The notes: generated by a model not told the origin, from the sequence alone. Positions 51,941 to 61,422 are shown, counted from the first letter of the stretch. The stretch: 64,000 nt of DNA from Multivorans sp965206765 (GCA_965206765.1 OZ242222.1:2976001-3040000); one strand, 5' to 3'. Program-made: numbers and translations.

Positions 51941-52999
51941 ATGAGGCTTCGATCATTTTGCGCGGCGGCGGCCGCCCTGCTGCTCACGCTCACGGCGCAG
52001 CCCGGAGCATTCGCTCAGGACGCCTGCGTGCCGGGCGGCAAGGCGACGACCATGCCCGACACGGCGTCCGAGTACGCCGCGATGTGCCTGCCGCACGTCG
52101 GCGTGCCGCCGACGATCGACTGCGGCGCCGGCGTGCGGATCCCGATTCACGTCGACGGCACGGAGGTCTTCGAGAGTCCGGGCTACCGCGAGTGCGACAC
52201 GCCCGACTTCAAGGGCAACTGCAACGTCGGCTCGAGGATCGGCAGAGTGCAGGGCAAGGCGGCCGACGGCACTCCCCTGGACGATGTCGTCTGGGCCTAC
52301 CTCTGCCGCTCAGCCGGCCGGGAACTCTTCGAGCGGGGTATCGCGTCCGTTCAGATGATCGGCCACAACAAGACCACGGGCGCCACCTGCTTCTTCGAAT
52401 CGCCCGACGGGAAGGGCGACCTCACACAGGCCGACTACCTCCATTTCGACGACAAGGGTCTGCTGGCCGGGAAGCTCCCGGGGCCGGATTCCGCCGATTT
52501 CGACAAGGCCTGGATCCCGCCGCCCGACGGCGTCCAGTGCACCCAGTGCCACCAGAACAACGCCTTCCTGCACGACCCCTGGATCGACGGCGCGAGGCTT
52601 CCGTCCAACCCCAGCGAACCCGTCCTGCCGCAGTGGGTAGATCCGGAAGCGCCCTACTGGGTAGTCGGCGGAACGCACTGGGATCTCAGGACGCCGCACA
52701 TCGAGGGCAACGCCTGCCTCGACTGCCATCGCGCTCCGACCAGAACGGCCCGGCTGCTCGAAGCCGGAAAGGTGCACGTCAATGAGTTCATGCCGCCGCG
52801 CAGGCCCGGCAGCCTGAAGGCGGACTACGCGGCACTCCTCGCCTGCCACGACGACGGCCCGGGCAACACGCCGGGGTGCGACTGGATGGTTCCACCCGGC
52901 GGCGGGTGCCCAGGCGGTGTCGTCGCCGGATCCGGCGACGACGGCGAGGGCGGCAGGATCACGACCGGCAGGGTCGGCGGGGCCAAGAAGAAGAACTAG
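51941..52999 (+). CDS. Secreted diheme cytochrome c-like protein
   Basis: The 352-residue protein starts at ATG 51941 with a signal peptide (RLRSFCAAAAALLLTLTAQPGAFAQ). Two heme-binding CxxCH motifs are present, CTQCH and CLDCH, about 60 residues apart. Other Cys residues (DACVPGG, AMCLPH, YRECDTP, GNCNVG, YLCRSAG, ATCFFES) probably form disulfides. The C-terminus is Gly-rich and basic (GRVGGAKKKN). I do not recognise the family beyond the heme motifs. It stands alone behind its own promoter, so a role in periplasmic electron transfer is inferred only from the hemes. Confidence 0.75.
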   Translation: MRLRSFCAAAAALLLTLTAQPGAFAQDACVPGGKATTMPDTASEYAAMCLPHVGVPPTIDCGAGVRIPIHVDGTEVFESPGYRECDTPDFKGNCNVGSRIGRVQGKAADGTPLDDVVWAYLCRSAGRELFERGIASVQMIGHNKTTGATCFFESPDGKGDLTQADYLHFDDKGLLAGKLPGPDSADFDKAWIPPPDGVQCTQCHQNNAFLHDPWIDGARLPSNPSEPVLPQWVDPEAPYWVVGGTHWDLRTPHIEGNACLDCHRAPTRTARLLEAGKVHVNEFMPPRRPGSLKADYAALLACHDDGPGNTPGCDWMVPPGGGCPGGVVAGSGDDGEGGRITTGRVGGAKKKN

Positions 53000-53030
53000 T
53001 TCTCCGACAGGGTCCACAGGCCGACGTTCC

Positions 53031-53065
53031 ACGCCGGATGCGGGCAAGATGCCCGCGTTCCCAGG
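53031..53065. repeat. REP-like palindrome upstream of the SDR gene
   Basis: One GCGGGCA/TGCCCGC palindrome between the diheme gene stop and the SDR start. It may end the upstream transcript. Confidence 0.8.
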
Positions 53066-53109
53066 ACCGAAGCTGTTTCGCTCTGATCAAGAAGAGGAGT
53101 CAACCCCAC

Positions 53110-53886
53110 ATGTCCAAGCTCGATCTGACCGACCGGGTCGCCATCGTCACCGGAGGCGCCGGAGGCATCGGCACCTGCATCGCCAAGTCCTACGCCGAAG
53201 CCGGCGCCAGGGTCGTCGTCGCGTCGCGCAAGAAGGAGAACCTGGACGGCGTCGTCGCCGAGATCGAGTCGGCCGGCGGCACGGCCCTGGCCATCGGCTG
53301 CGACATCACCGTCCCGGAACAGGTTGACGGCCTGATCGCGGAGACCGTAGGGGCCTTCGGAAGGCTCGACGTGATGGTCAACAACGCCGGCGGCGGCTCG
53401 AAGATGCGCAAGGCCGAGGACACGCCCTACGACGAGTGGCAGCGCATCGTCGACTTGAACCTCACCGGCACCTGGCTGTGCTGCATCGCCGCCGGCAAGC
53501 AGATGATCGAGCAGCAGAGCGGCAACATCATCAACATCTCTTCCGTGGCCGGGACCAAGGGCAACCCCGGGATGCTCCACTACTCGGCCGCCAAGGCGGG
53601 CGTGATCAGCCTGAGCAACAACCTCGCGTTCCTGTGGGCGCAGCACAACATCCGCGTCAACTGCGTGGCGCCGGGTTTGATCGCGACGCCTGGGATGGTG
53701 AAGTGGGGCGTCATCCAGGGGGCCGAGAAGGAGGACGGAACGCCCGTGCCGCGCCTCGAGCGGCCGCCGGGACCCGAGGACGTCGCCGATCTCTGCCTCT
53801 TCCTCGCTTCGCCGGCGTCGGACCTCCTGACCGGCGAGGTGATTCCGATCCGGTCCTGGACGCGGTTGGACCGGTTCTGGAACTGA
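53110..53886 (+). CDS. Short-chain dehydrogenase/reductase
   Basis: The 258-residue classical SDR has VAIVTGGAGGIG (NAD(P)-binding glycines), VMVNNAGGG, INISSVAGTKGNPGMLHYSAAKAG with the catalytic Ser, Tyr and Lys, and VNCVAPGLIATPGM. The residue after the second strand region is ASRKKEN, which suggests NADP. The extreme C-terminus (PIRSWTRLDRFWN) differs from the usual ending. The PEP-utilising gene starts 8 bases later, so the two are cotranscribed. The substrate is unknown. Confidence 0.9.
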   Translation: MSKLDLTDRVAIVTGGAGGIGTCIAKSYAEAGARVVVASRKKENLDGVVAEIESAGGTALAIGCDITVPEQVDGLIAETVGAFGRLDVMVNNAGGGSKMRKAEDTPYDEWQRIVDLNLTGTWLCCIAAGKQMIEQQSGNIINISSVAGTKGNPGMLHYSAAKAGVISLSNNLAFLWAQHNIRVNCVAPGLIATPGMVKWGVIQGAEKEDGTPVPRLERPPGPEDVADLCLFLASPASDLLTGEVIPIRSWTRLDRFWN

Positions 53887-53894
53887 CGCCGCCG

Positions 53895-56768
53895 ATGAAC
53901 CCGCAAACAGAGACGGCGGCGTCCTTCGTCCGTCCGCTCGACACCCGGGACGACGACCTGGAGCTCCTGGGCGGCAAGGGCCGCTCGCTGGCGCGGGCCT
54001 TGGGCGCCGGATTCGCGGTGCCGAACGGCTTCCACGTCACGACTGCCGCCTACCGGGCCTTCGTCGCCGAGCACGGCCTGCAAGAGCGCATCGTGGCGCT
54101 GGCGAAGCCCGAACTCGTAAACGGCGCCGCGTCCTTCGACAGGGCATCGGCCGCGATCCAGGAACTCCTGGGCGAGCCGGCCCTCTCCGACCTTGCGGCC
54201 ACCGAGATCGTCGCCGCCTACCGATGTCTAGAGGCCGCCGGACCGGCCCTTCGCGCCGGATGCGGGCGAGACGCCCGCGTTCCCAGGAGGCGGAAACCGC
54301 CGGTGGCGGTGCGCTCGTCGGCCAACGCCGAGGACCTGCCGGAGGCGTCGTTCGCCGGCCAGCAGGACACGTACCTCAACGTGCGCGGTGAGGAAGCAGT
54401 GGTCGCGGCGGTGCGCGACTGCTGGGCGTCGCTCTGGACGCCCCGCGCGATCGCCTACCGCCACCAGATGGGCATCGAACAGGGCAAGGTAGCCATGGCG
54501 GTCGTGGTGCAGATCATGGTGCCGTCCGAGGTCTCGGGCATCCTGTTCACCGCCAATCCGGCGACGGGCGAGCGCTCCGAGGCGATCATCAACGCCAGCT
54601 TCGGCCTCGGCGAGGCGGTCGTCGGCGGTCAGGTGACGCCCGACGCCTACGTGGTCGACCGCGAGTCCCTCGAGGCCACGGAGACGGTGGTCGGCGCCAA
54701 GGAACAGCAGATCGTCCAGGACGGCGAGCAGGGCACGCGGCTCGAAGACATCGACGAGGCCGAGCGCGGCCGCTCGTCCCTGTCGCCGGAGGCCATCCGG
54801 GAGCTCGTCGACCTGGGGATCGAGGTCGAGGCACAGTTCGACGGCGTGCCCCAGGACATCGAGTGGGCGATCTCGGGCGGCGAGCTGTTCCTGCTGCAGT
54901 CGCGGCCGATCACGAACCTGCCGCCCCAGCCGATCGAGGTCGAGTGGGTGCCGACCCCTCCCGCCCGCGTCCTGACGCGCCGGCAGATCGTCGAGAACAT
55001 GCCCGACCCGATCTGCCCGCTGTTCGAGGAGCTCTACCTGACCATCGGTCTCGAGAAGGCCCGGGGCGGCAAGAGCCTGATGATCGGCGGCGGCCCGGTC
55101 TTCGTGACGATGAACGGCTTCGCCTACCAGCGCGCGGACTGGCCTCAGCTCTTCCCGGACAAGGACGCCAAGGAGGTCAAGAAGCCGACCGAGGCCGAAC
55201 TGGAGGCCGCCGAACGGCTGATCGCCGAGAAGCGCAAGCAGACCGAGGTCGCGAGCGCGCAGGCGGCCGAGCACGATCTCGGACTCCTCCTGGACTCGTT
55301 TTCGTCCGCGGAACGCACAGCCTTCGACGAGTGGGCCGCGTCGGCGAAGCTGGACAACCTCGCGCGACGGGTGACCCGGCCCGACAGCAAGAACCCGACC
55401 TACATCGCGTTCAACCACACCCAGTGGAACGAGCGGGTGCTCAAGAAGTGGACGGGAGAGACCCTGCCGCGGCTTCTGGGGATCGTTGCCGAGTGGCGCG
55501 CGGTGGATCCGGCGACGGCGTCCGACGAGACCCTGCTGCAAGGGATCGTCGACCTGGGCGTGGCCGAAGGCGACTACTGGTCGAACGACACCGGCCACAC
55601 GTTCGGCGTCGCCAAGTCGACCGACGATCAGCTCCAGTGCTTCCTGCGCGAGACGCTGCCGGACCACAACTTCACAAGCGGCCAGTTCCTGAGCGGCTTC
55701 AAGTCGAAGACGTTTGCAGCGAACGACGCGATCTACGAGGTCGCCAAGCGCATCCGGGCCGACGATTCGCTGTGGGAGCTCGTCATGACGACTCCGGCCT
55801 CACGGCTCATGGACGCGCTCGAGGAACACCCGGCGAGCGGACCCGCCCGGGAGGCGATCCACGACTACCTCTCGACCTTCGGGCACCAGGGCTACACGCT
55901 GGACTTCGTCGAGCCGCCGCAGGCCGAGGATCCGACGCCGTTCTTCGCCACCCTCAAGACGATGGTCGCCAACCGGGACTACAGCCCCGAACAGCACGAG
56001 ATCGACGCGACGGCGAAGCGCGAGAAGGCGCTCGCGGACATCGAGAAGCTCCTCGACGGGCTCGAGTACTGGCAGTTCCGCTTCCGCCTGTGGTTCACCC
56101 ACCGCTTCTACCCCATCCGCGAGGAGACGATGTTCCATCTCGGCAGCGCCTGGCCGGTGCTGCGCCCGCTGGCGGCGGAACTGGGCCGGCGTTTGGTCGA
56201 GACCGGTACGTTCGGGCGGCCAGGCGACCTCTACTTCTGCGTCACCAGCGAGATCCGCGATGCGATCGAGGCGCGAGCGCGGGGCGAAACGCGGCCGGAC
56301 CTGGGAGCGCTCGCCGCCGAACGGCGCGAGCTGCGCGAGGCGCGCAAGCGTCTCCATCCGCCCGGCACCGTGCCGCCGGAAGCGAGCGAGAATCCGTCCA
56401 TCGCCTTCAAGGAAACGCAAGCCCGCAACGATCCCGACAGCGCCACGCTGCGCGGCGTCCCCGTAAGCCCCGGCACCGTCACCGCGCCGGCGAGCCTGAT
56501 CAAGTCGCCGCCGGAGTTCGACCAGATGCGGTCCGGCTCCATCCTCGTCTGCCCGATGACCAATCCCGCCTGGACGCCGCTCTTCGCGCACGCCTCGGGC
56601 CTGGTCACCGACATCGGCGGCATCCTCGGTCACGGCTCGATCGTCGCCCGCGAGTACGGCATTCCCGCGGTCGTGGGCACGGGCAACGTCACCCAGCGCG
56701 TCGCCTCCGGGCAGGAGATCAGCGTCGACGGCGATGCCGGCATTGTTACGCTTCACGAGGCGACCTGA
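53895..56768 (+). CDS. PEP-utilising, ATP-grasp phosphotransferase (rifampicin phosphotransferase/PEP synthase-like)
   Basis: The 957-residue protein has three parts. The N-terminal ATP-grasp region (LGGKGRSLARALGAGFAVPNGFHVT, VAVRSSANAEDLPEASFAGQQDTYLNV, IEQGKVAMAVVVQIMV) is followed by a long helical linker and a C-terminal swivelling His domain (VSPGTVTAPASLI, ILVCPMTNPAWTPLFAHASGLVTDIGGILGHGSIVAREYGIPAVVGTGN). The His in GILGHGSI is the phosphorylated residue. The order and size fit rifampicin phosphotransferase-like proteins. A REP-like unit at 54251-54288 is translated (LRAGCGRDARVPRR) just before the VAVRSSANAED segment. Cotranscribed with the SDR. Confidence 0.85.
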   Translation: MNPQTETAASFVRPLDTRDDDLELLGGKGRSLARALGAGFAVPNGFHVTTAAYRAFVAEHGLQERIVALAKPELVNGAASFDRASAAIQELLGEPALSDLAATEIVAAYRCLEAAGPALRAGCGRDARVPRRRKPPVAVRSSANAEDLPEASFAGQQDTYLNVRGEEAVVAAVRDCWASLWTPRAIAYRHQMGIEQGKVAMAVVVQIMVPSEVSGILFTANPATGERSEAIINASFGLGEAVVGGQVTPDAYVVDRESLEATETVVGAKEQQIVQDGEQGTRLEDIDEAERGRSSLSPEAIRELVDLGIEVEAQFDGVPQDIEWAISGGELFLLQSRPITNLPPQPIEVEWVPTPPARVLTRRQIVENMPDPICPLFEELYLTIGLEKARGGKSLMIGGGPVFVTMNGFAYQRADWPQLFPDKDAKEVKKPTEAELEAAERLIAEKRKQTEVASAQAAEHDLGLLLDSFSSAERTAFDEWAASAKLDNLARRVTRPDSKNPTYIAFNHTQWNERVLKKWTGETLPRLLGIVAEWRAVDPATASDETLLQGIVDLGVAEGDYWSNDTGHTFGVAKSTDDQLQCFLRETLPDHNFTSGQFLSGFKSKTFAANDAIYEVAKRIRADDSLWELVMTTPASRLMDALEEHPASGPAREAIHDYLSTFGHQGYTLDFVEPPQAEDPTPFFATLKTMVANRDYSPEQHEIDATAKREKALADIEKLLDGLEYWQFRFRLWFTHRFYPIREETMFHLGSAWPVLRPLAAELGRRLVETGTFGRPGDLYFCVTSEIRDAIEARARGETRPDLGALAAERRELREARKRLHPPGTVPPEASENPSIAFKETQARNDPDSATLRGVPVSPGTVTAPASLIKSPPEFDQMRSGSILVCPMTNPAWTPLFAHASGLVTDIGGILGHGSIVAREYGIPAVVGTGNVTQRVASGQEISVDGDAGIVTLHEAT
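54251..54288 (+). repeat. REP-like unit inside the PEP-utilising gene
   Basis: The palindrome with GCGGGCG/CGCCCGC arms and GCCGGAT and GTTCCCAGG flanks is inserted in frame in the ATP-grasp coding region and encodes about 12 residues. Confidence 0.85.
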
Positions 56769-56975
56769 TCCGACCACCATGCGCCTCACCCCAGCGCGGC
56801 AGAACAACCGGTTGCTGCCCTTTCTGCGCAACTTCCTGAGCGTTCCGCGTCTGGGTGCAGTTGATCGACAGCGAGGAGCGCATCTCCGAAGTCACGGAGC
56901 ACAGGGGCGACGTACGTGACCGCGCTCAGGTTCGGCCTGGACGGCAGGTAGACCGGGCGGCTTGGCAGCGGCAGA

Positions 56976-57019
56976 GCCGGCGCTTCGCGCCGGATGCCGG
57001 CGGGGGCGCCGGCGAACCC
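56976..57019. repeat. REP-like variant between the PEP-utilising gene and the minus-strand gene at 57027
   Basis: The block carries GCCGGCGCTTCGCGCCGG and GCCGGCGGGGGCGCCGGC hairpins. It lies between two converging genes and could act as a bidirectional terminator. Confidence 0.65.
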
Positions 57020-57026
57020 AGTGTTT

Positions 57027-57662
57027 TCAGACTGCGACCGCGAGGAGCTCCAGGAAACGCTGCTTCTGGTCCTCGCTCATCGCCTCGAAATCCGGGACGC
57101 CCAGGTCGGTCGTGGGGAGTCCCGCGAACTCTGGGGACGGGTACTGAAGGCTCGCGGCGATGTTGTGCAGGCCGCCGCCTTCCTCCGCGCCCTTGCCCAG
57201 CGCCATGCCGACTTCCCGGGGCCACACGTGCTTGGGCCCGCCGCCCAGTCCGAGAGGATTCGGTTGCCCCACATGCTCCGCGATCTGCTGGAACATCACC
57301 TTCTCCTGGCCCGAGCGCCGCATCTGACCCTCGCGGCCGTACTTGGCGCCCGACTGGTTGCAGATCGAGGCCCACTGGATCTTGACGTGAAAGCCCGGCA
57401 GCGCGCGGCACTCCTCGGGGGCGCCGTCGCCACCCGTGATCCGGCCGTCCTTGACCATGATGTAGTAGGCCGACATCTCGCGGCCGCCTTCGAGCAGCCT
57501 CGCCGGGGGATGGGTGTAGATCTCGCTGAATCCCCACTCGATGTCGGCCGGAAGATCGCCGTCTTCCAGGAGTTGCACGCCGTACCTGGCGCACGCCTCG
57601 CACCACGCCTTCGATCCGAACTCCCCTACCGGCTCAAGCTCGGCCACGTTGATCCCAGTCAC
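57027..57662 (-). CDS. Conserved-looking protein of unknown function, divergent from a TetR gene
   Basis: GTG 57662 has AAGGAGG at ideal spacing and gives 211 residues. Recognisable stretches are FGSKAWCEACARYGVQLLEDG, EWGFSEIYTHPPARL, MSAYYIMVKDGRITGG, FHVKIQWASICNQSGAKYG and MSEDQKQRFLELLAVAV. It has no signal peptide or membrane span. I do not recognise the family. It is transcribed away from the TetR regulator 88 bases upstream, which often means TetR controls it. Confidence 0.7.
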   Translation of the reverse strand: MTGINVAELEPVGEFGSKAWCEACARYGVQLLEDGDLPADIEWGFSEIYTHPPARLLEGGREMSAYYIMVKDGRITGGDGAPEECRALPGFHVKIQWASICNQSGAKYGREGQMRRSGQEKVMFQQIAEHVGQPNPLGLGGGPKHVWPREVGMALGKGAEEGGGLHNIAASLQYPSPEFAGLPTTDLGVPDFEAMSEDQKQRFLELLAVAV

Positions 57663-57695
57663 GATCGTCCTCCTTCGGGAAACTTGAAACAATGT

Positions 57696-57703
57696 AACAT
57701 GTT
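57696..57703. promoter_or_regulatory. Possible TetR operator
   Basis: AACATGTT is a perfect 8-base palindrome in the 88-base divergent region between 57027-57662 and the TetR gene. The flanks AACAATGT and GGCG extend the symmetry poorly. Confidence 0.25.
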
Positions 57704-57750
57704 GGCGATCCATTGACCGGCGCACCATTTTCTGGGCGGAAAGACCCCCT

Positions 57751-58482
57751 ATGACGACCCCCGAAGCCAAGAGCCCCAAGGCCGGCGGGCCGACGAATCG
57801 ACGCGAAGCGAACGTAGCGGCACGCCGGCAGCGCATCCTGGAGTCTGCCCGCGCCCTTCTACAGGAGGCCGGGCCCGAGGGTCTCTCGATGCGCAAGCTG
57901 GCCCGTCAGGCCGACCTGAGCGTCACCACGCTCTACAACCTGCTGGGCTCCCGCGAAGAGATCCTGCAGGCGCTGATCCAGGACTCGGTGCAGCGTCTCG
58001 AGGCGCCCGCCGCCGAGACCGGCGCCGCCCGCAACCCCTTGCTCCGGGCGTCGCGAGCCATGGAGGGCATTCTCCGCTACATCGTCGACAACGGAGACCT
58101 GCTGCGGCCGCTCATCGTGGCGGACTTCAGGACCGGCTCCTGGTCACAACTCAACGAGCAGGACGAGGGAGAGCACTTCAGGTCTTCCAAGGAGGCGATT
58201 CGCACCGCGATCACCGAGGCCCAAGCCGACGGGCAACTGCGGAAGGTGGTAGGCCAGAAGTTCCTCGAGGTGCAGCTCTATCTGGGCTGGGAGCTCGCGC
58301 TCGACCAGTGGGCATACGGCGTTCTCGACGACGAGGTCTTTCGGCTCAAGAGTCTGGGCGGCTTCTACACGGCCCTGCTCGCTTTCGCCGAGCCGCATGT
58401 TCGCCCCGGCATTGAGAAGGAGCTTCGTCGCCTGGAACGCAAGCTCCCCGTGCCGACCGCGCTCCCCAAGCGCGCCGAGTAG
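57751..58482 (+). CDS. TetR-family regulator
   Basis: The 243-residue protein has an N-terminal TetR helix-turn-helix: RRQRILESARALLQEAGPEGLSMRKLARQADLSVTTLYNLLGSREEILQALI. The ligand domain is helical and ends in a basic tail (ELRRLERKLPVPTALPKRAE). It is followed within 5 bases by the sugar kinase gene, so it probably regulates the ketose operon and the divergent gene at 57027. Confidence 0.88.
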   Translation: MTTPEAKSPKAGGPTNRREANVAARRQRILESARALLQEAGPEGLSMRKLARQADLSVTTLYNLLGSREEILQALIQDSVQRLEAPAAETGAARNPLLRASRAMEGILRYIVDNGDLLRPLIVADFRTGSWSQLNEQDEGEHFRSSKEAIRTAITEAQADGQLRKVVGQKFLEVQLYLGWELALDQWAYGVLDDEVFRLKSLGGFYTALLAFAEPHVRPGIEKELRRLERKLPVPTALPKRAE

Positions 58483-58487
58483 CCGGC

Positions 58488-59462
58488 TTGGACACCCGCC
58501 TTGACGTCATCGGCCTGGGCCTGGCGATCGTCGATGTCGTGCTGCGGGTCGAACGCATGCCGGTCTGGGAGGATCCGAGCGGTCTTCTGGACTTCACGCT
58601 CGCCGACGGCGGGCCGGCCGGCACGGCGTGTTACGTCGCCTCGACGTTCGGGCTGCGCACCGGCTTCGTGGACACCGTGGGCGACGACGATCTCGGCGCG
58701 CACCGCCGGCGGTCGCTCGAGAAGGCAGGCGTCGACACGAGCCGCCTCGTGCCGCGCGACGGGCCGGAGGACCATGTGGTGGTCGTCTACGTCGACGCGG
58801 CGACGGGCGAGCGCGTGTTCTCGTTCCGCCGCGGCTTCCTGTCGCGGCCGGTCGCCGTCTCCGAGCTCGACCGCGGGTACATCGAGTCGGCACGGATCCT
58901 CCACCTCGACGGCAGTCACGGCGAAGCCGCCCTCGCCGCGGCGCGCTGGATGAAGCAGTCGGGCGGTACCGTGGTGCTGGACGCCGCCGCCACCAGCCAC
59001 AAAGTCCTCGAACCGGCCCGGGCTCTGGTGGCCGAGACCGATGTCCTGATCTGCGGCTCGGGCTTCGCGCCCATGCTCACCGGGGAGGAAGACCCGTGGC
59101 GGGCCGGCCGCGCCGCGCTCGACCTCGGGCCGCGCGTGGTGGTGCAGACGGAGGGCGCGAAGGGCAGTTGCACGGTGGCGCGCGACACCAGGCGCGAAGC
59201 CGAGTTCCACACCCCCGCCTTCGACGTCGACGTCAACGTCGTCGACACGACGGGCGCCGGCGACACCTTTCACGGCGCCTACCTCGTGGGCCTGGCCAGG
59301 GGTTGGAGCCTCGAACGCTGCGCGTCGTTCTCATCGGCGGTCGCGGCCCTCCACTGCACCGTGCTGGGCAATCGCAAGGGGATTCCGTCGATGGACGACG
59401 CCCTGGCCTTGATGGCCGCGCAGGCGGCGGGCGGGGCGACGTCCGCAGCGGCGACCTCGTAA
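58488..59462 (+). CDS. PfkB-family carbohydrate kinase
   Basis: The product is a 324-residue ribokinase-type enzyme starting at TTG 58488. It has DVIGLGLAIVDVVLRV and GGPAGTACYVASTFGL near the N-terminus, and VVDTTGAGDTFHGAYLVGLARGW carrying the catalytic Asp and anion hole. It lies directly after the TetR gene and before an epimerase and aldolase, so it probably phosphorylates a ketohexose. Confidence 0.88.
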   Translation: MDTRLDVIGLGLAIVDVVLRVERMPVWEDPSGLLDFTLADGGPAGTACYVASTFGLRTGFVDTVGDDDLGAHRRRSLEKAGVDTSRLVPRDGPEDHVVVVYVDAATGERVFSFRRGFLSRPVAVSELDRGYIESARILHLDGSHGEAALAAARWMKQSGGTVVLDAAATSHKVLEPARALVAETDVLICGSGFAPMLTGEEDPWRAGRAALDLGPRVVVQTEGAKGSCTVARDTRREAEFHTPAFDVDVNVVDTTGAGDTFHGAYLVGLARGWSLERCASFSSAVAALHCTVLGNRKGIPSMDDALALMAAQAAGGATSAAATS

Positions 59463-59482
59463 GCGAACTCCGGGAGAAGAGC

Positions 59483-60391
59483 ATGGGAAGAATCGGGATC
59501 ACCTTCAACTACTGGGGCAACGACTGGATGGAGGACCTCGAGGAGTACGAACGCCGGATCGCCCGGGCGTCGGCGATCGGCTTCGACCTGATGTCCTTCT
59601 CGCAGGACGTTCTCTTCCTGTACACGCCGGAACAGAAGAAGCGCTTTCTCGGCACGGCCGCCGAACACGGAATCAAGGTCAACTACATGGCGGGGCTCGG
59701 CCCCAAGCAGGACATCAACTCCGACTCGGAGGAGGACCGGCGCCGCGGCATCGCGCACCTTCGCGCCCTCGCCGAGAAGGCGAGCGAGATGCGGCAGATG
59801 GCGGGAGGCAGCGGCGCGGACGTCGGCGGCGCGATCACCGGCGTCATGCGCCAGGGGCTCGACGGCCGCGACAAGGGGCGCTGCTGGGCCCACGCCGCCT
59901 CTGCCATGCGCGAGGCGATGAAGACCGCCGAGGATCTAGGCGTGACCTTCCACATCGAAGTCCTGAACCGCTTCGAGCACTTCCTCATCAACACCTGCGA
60001 CGAGGCGCTGCGCTTCCTCGACGAGGTCGGCAGCCCGAACCTCAAGATGATGCTCGACACGTACCACATGAACATCGAGGAGGATTCGCTGGGACAGGCG
60101 ATCGTCCGTGCCGGCGACCAGCTCGGCACCTTCCACATCGGCGAGAACAACCGCCGCCCGCCCGGCCGGGGGCACATTCCCTGGGACGAAGTGGTGGCGG
60201 CGCTGCGTGAGATCGACTTCGACCGCGACACCGTGATGGAGCCGATCGTGCACATGGGCGGCGGCGTCGGCAACCTGCTCGCGGTCTGGCGCGACATGAC
60301 CGACGGGCGCGACCTCGACGAGGCGGCGCGCGAAGGGCTCGAGTTCTACCGCGCCAAGCTCGCGGCCGTAGGAAACGGGGGCAGGACATGA
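59483..60391 (+). CDS. Sugar-phosphate isomerase/epimerase (D-tagatose/psicose 3-epimerase type)
   Basis: ATG 59483 gives 302 residues of a xylose-isomerase-like TIM barrel. GITFNYWGNDWMEDLEEYERRIARASAIGFD is close to the start of ketose 3-epimerases. Metal-binding Glu, Asp, His and Glu are found in FHIEVLNRFEHFLIN, MMLDTYHMNIEE, FHIGENNRRPPGRGHI and VMEPIVHMGG. It overlaps the aldolase start by four bases. C-3 epimerisation of a free ketose before phosphorylation fits the operon. Confidence 0.88.
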   Translation: MGRIGITFNYWGNDWMEDLEEYERRIARASAIGFDLMSFSQDVLFLYTPEQKKRFLGTAAEHGIKVNYMAGLGPKQDINSDSEEDRRRGIAHLRALAEKASEMRQMAGGSGADVGGAITGVMRQGLDGRDKGRCWAHAASAMREAMKTAEDLGVTFHIEVLNRFEHFLINTCDEALRFLDEVGSPNLKMMLDTYHMNIEEDSLGQAIVRAGDQLGTFHIGENNRRPPGRGHIPWDEVVAALREIDFDRDTVMEPIVHMGGGVGNLLAVWRDMTDGRDLDEAAREGLEFYRAKLAAVGNGGRT

Positions 60392-61422
60392 CCGCCGAAT
60401 CGAACCTGGCCGCGACCGCGCGCCGCATGGTGGCGCCCGGCAAGGGCGTCTTTGCCGCCGACGTGCCGCTCAAGGGCCTCGTGCGGGGCTGGTGGGGCGA
60501 GACGGTCCATGCCCGGACCGAGGACGCGGCAACCGACTTCCAGGAGATGATCTGCCGCACCCCTGAGCTCGGCGAGCACCTGTCGAGCATCATCTTCTTC
60601 CCCGACGTGCTGGAGCGACGGGCCGGCGACGGCACTCCGCTCGTCGATCTCGTAGCGGAGCGGGGCGTGCTTCTCGGCGTCACGCCGACCACCGGCTGGC
60701 AGTTCCTCGGAGGCTCCGAGCACGAGTACGTGCCCCGCGGGCTCGACGGCCTGGCCAAGCGGCTCGAAGCGTGGCGCGAGCAGGGCGTGGCGTTTGTCAA
60801 GTGGCGGGTCGCCGCTCGCGTTCGGGAGGGCCTCCCCACCGAGCGCGCCTTTGTGTCCAATGCCCGCAGCGTCGCCGAGTGCGCGGCGCTCGCGCACCAG
60901 TTCGATCTCGTCCCGATTGTCGAGCCCGAGGTCGAGATGAAGGGGGCACACGGCATCGAGCGCCAGTTCGAGGTCACCGAGCGATTCCTGCACCGCACCT
61001 TCGAGGCCCTGTACGAGCACGGCGTCTCGCCCGAGGAGATCGTGCTCAAGACGAACATGGTGGTCTCGGGCAGCGACTGTCCCGAGCAGGCCGGCGTTGG
61101 CACGGTGGCCCGGGAGACGTTGCGCTGCCTGCGGCGGGTGGTGCCGCCGGCCCTGCCGGGCATCGGGTTCCTCTCCGGCGGCCAGTCGGACCGGGACGCC
61201 ACCGCGCACCTCGACGCGATGAACCGGCTCGATCCGCAGCCCTGGGCGCTCAGCTTCTCGTTCGGCCGCGCAATCGGGCGCGCAGCGGTCGAGGCCTGGG
61301 ACGGCAAGGCCGATGAATCGAGCGGGCAGACGGCACTCCGCCACCGCGCCCGCATGAACGGACTGGCCTCCACGGGCGAATGGTCCGCCAACCTGGAAAA
61401 CGGAGACGGCAACGATGATTGA
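60388..61422 (+). CDS. Class I fructose-bisphosphate aldolase-like enzyme
   Basis: The 344-residue protein matches class I FBP aldolases: APGKGVFAADVPLKG, FFPDVLERRAGDGTPLVDLVAERGVLLGV, VAFVKWRVAARV, VPIVEPEVEM, EEIVLKTNMVVSG with the Schiff-base Lys, and GIGFLSGGQSDRDATAHL. It would cleave a ketose 1-phosphate or 1,6-bisphosphate made by the kinase. Cytoplasmic; it overlaps the following cyclase gene by eight bases. Confidence 0.9.
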   Translation: MTAESNLAATARRMVAPGKGVFAADVPLKGLVRGWWGETVHARTEDAATDFQEMICRTPELGEHLSSIIFFPDVLERRAGDGTPLVDLVAERGVLLGVTPTTGWQFLGGSEHEYVPRGLDGLAKRLEAWREQGVAFVKWRVAARVREGLPTERAFVSNARSVAECAALAHQFDLVPIVEPEVEMKGAHGIERQFEVTERFLHRTFEALYEHGVSPEEIVLKTNMVVSGSDCPEQAGVGTVARETLRCLRRVVPPALPGIGFLSGGQSDRDATAHLDAMNRLDPQPWALSFSFGRAIGRAAVEAWDGKADESSGQTALRHRARMNGLASTGEWSANLENGDGNDD

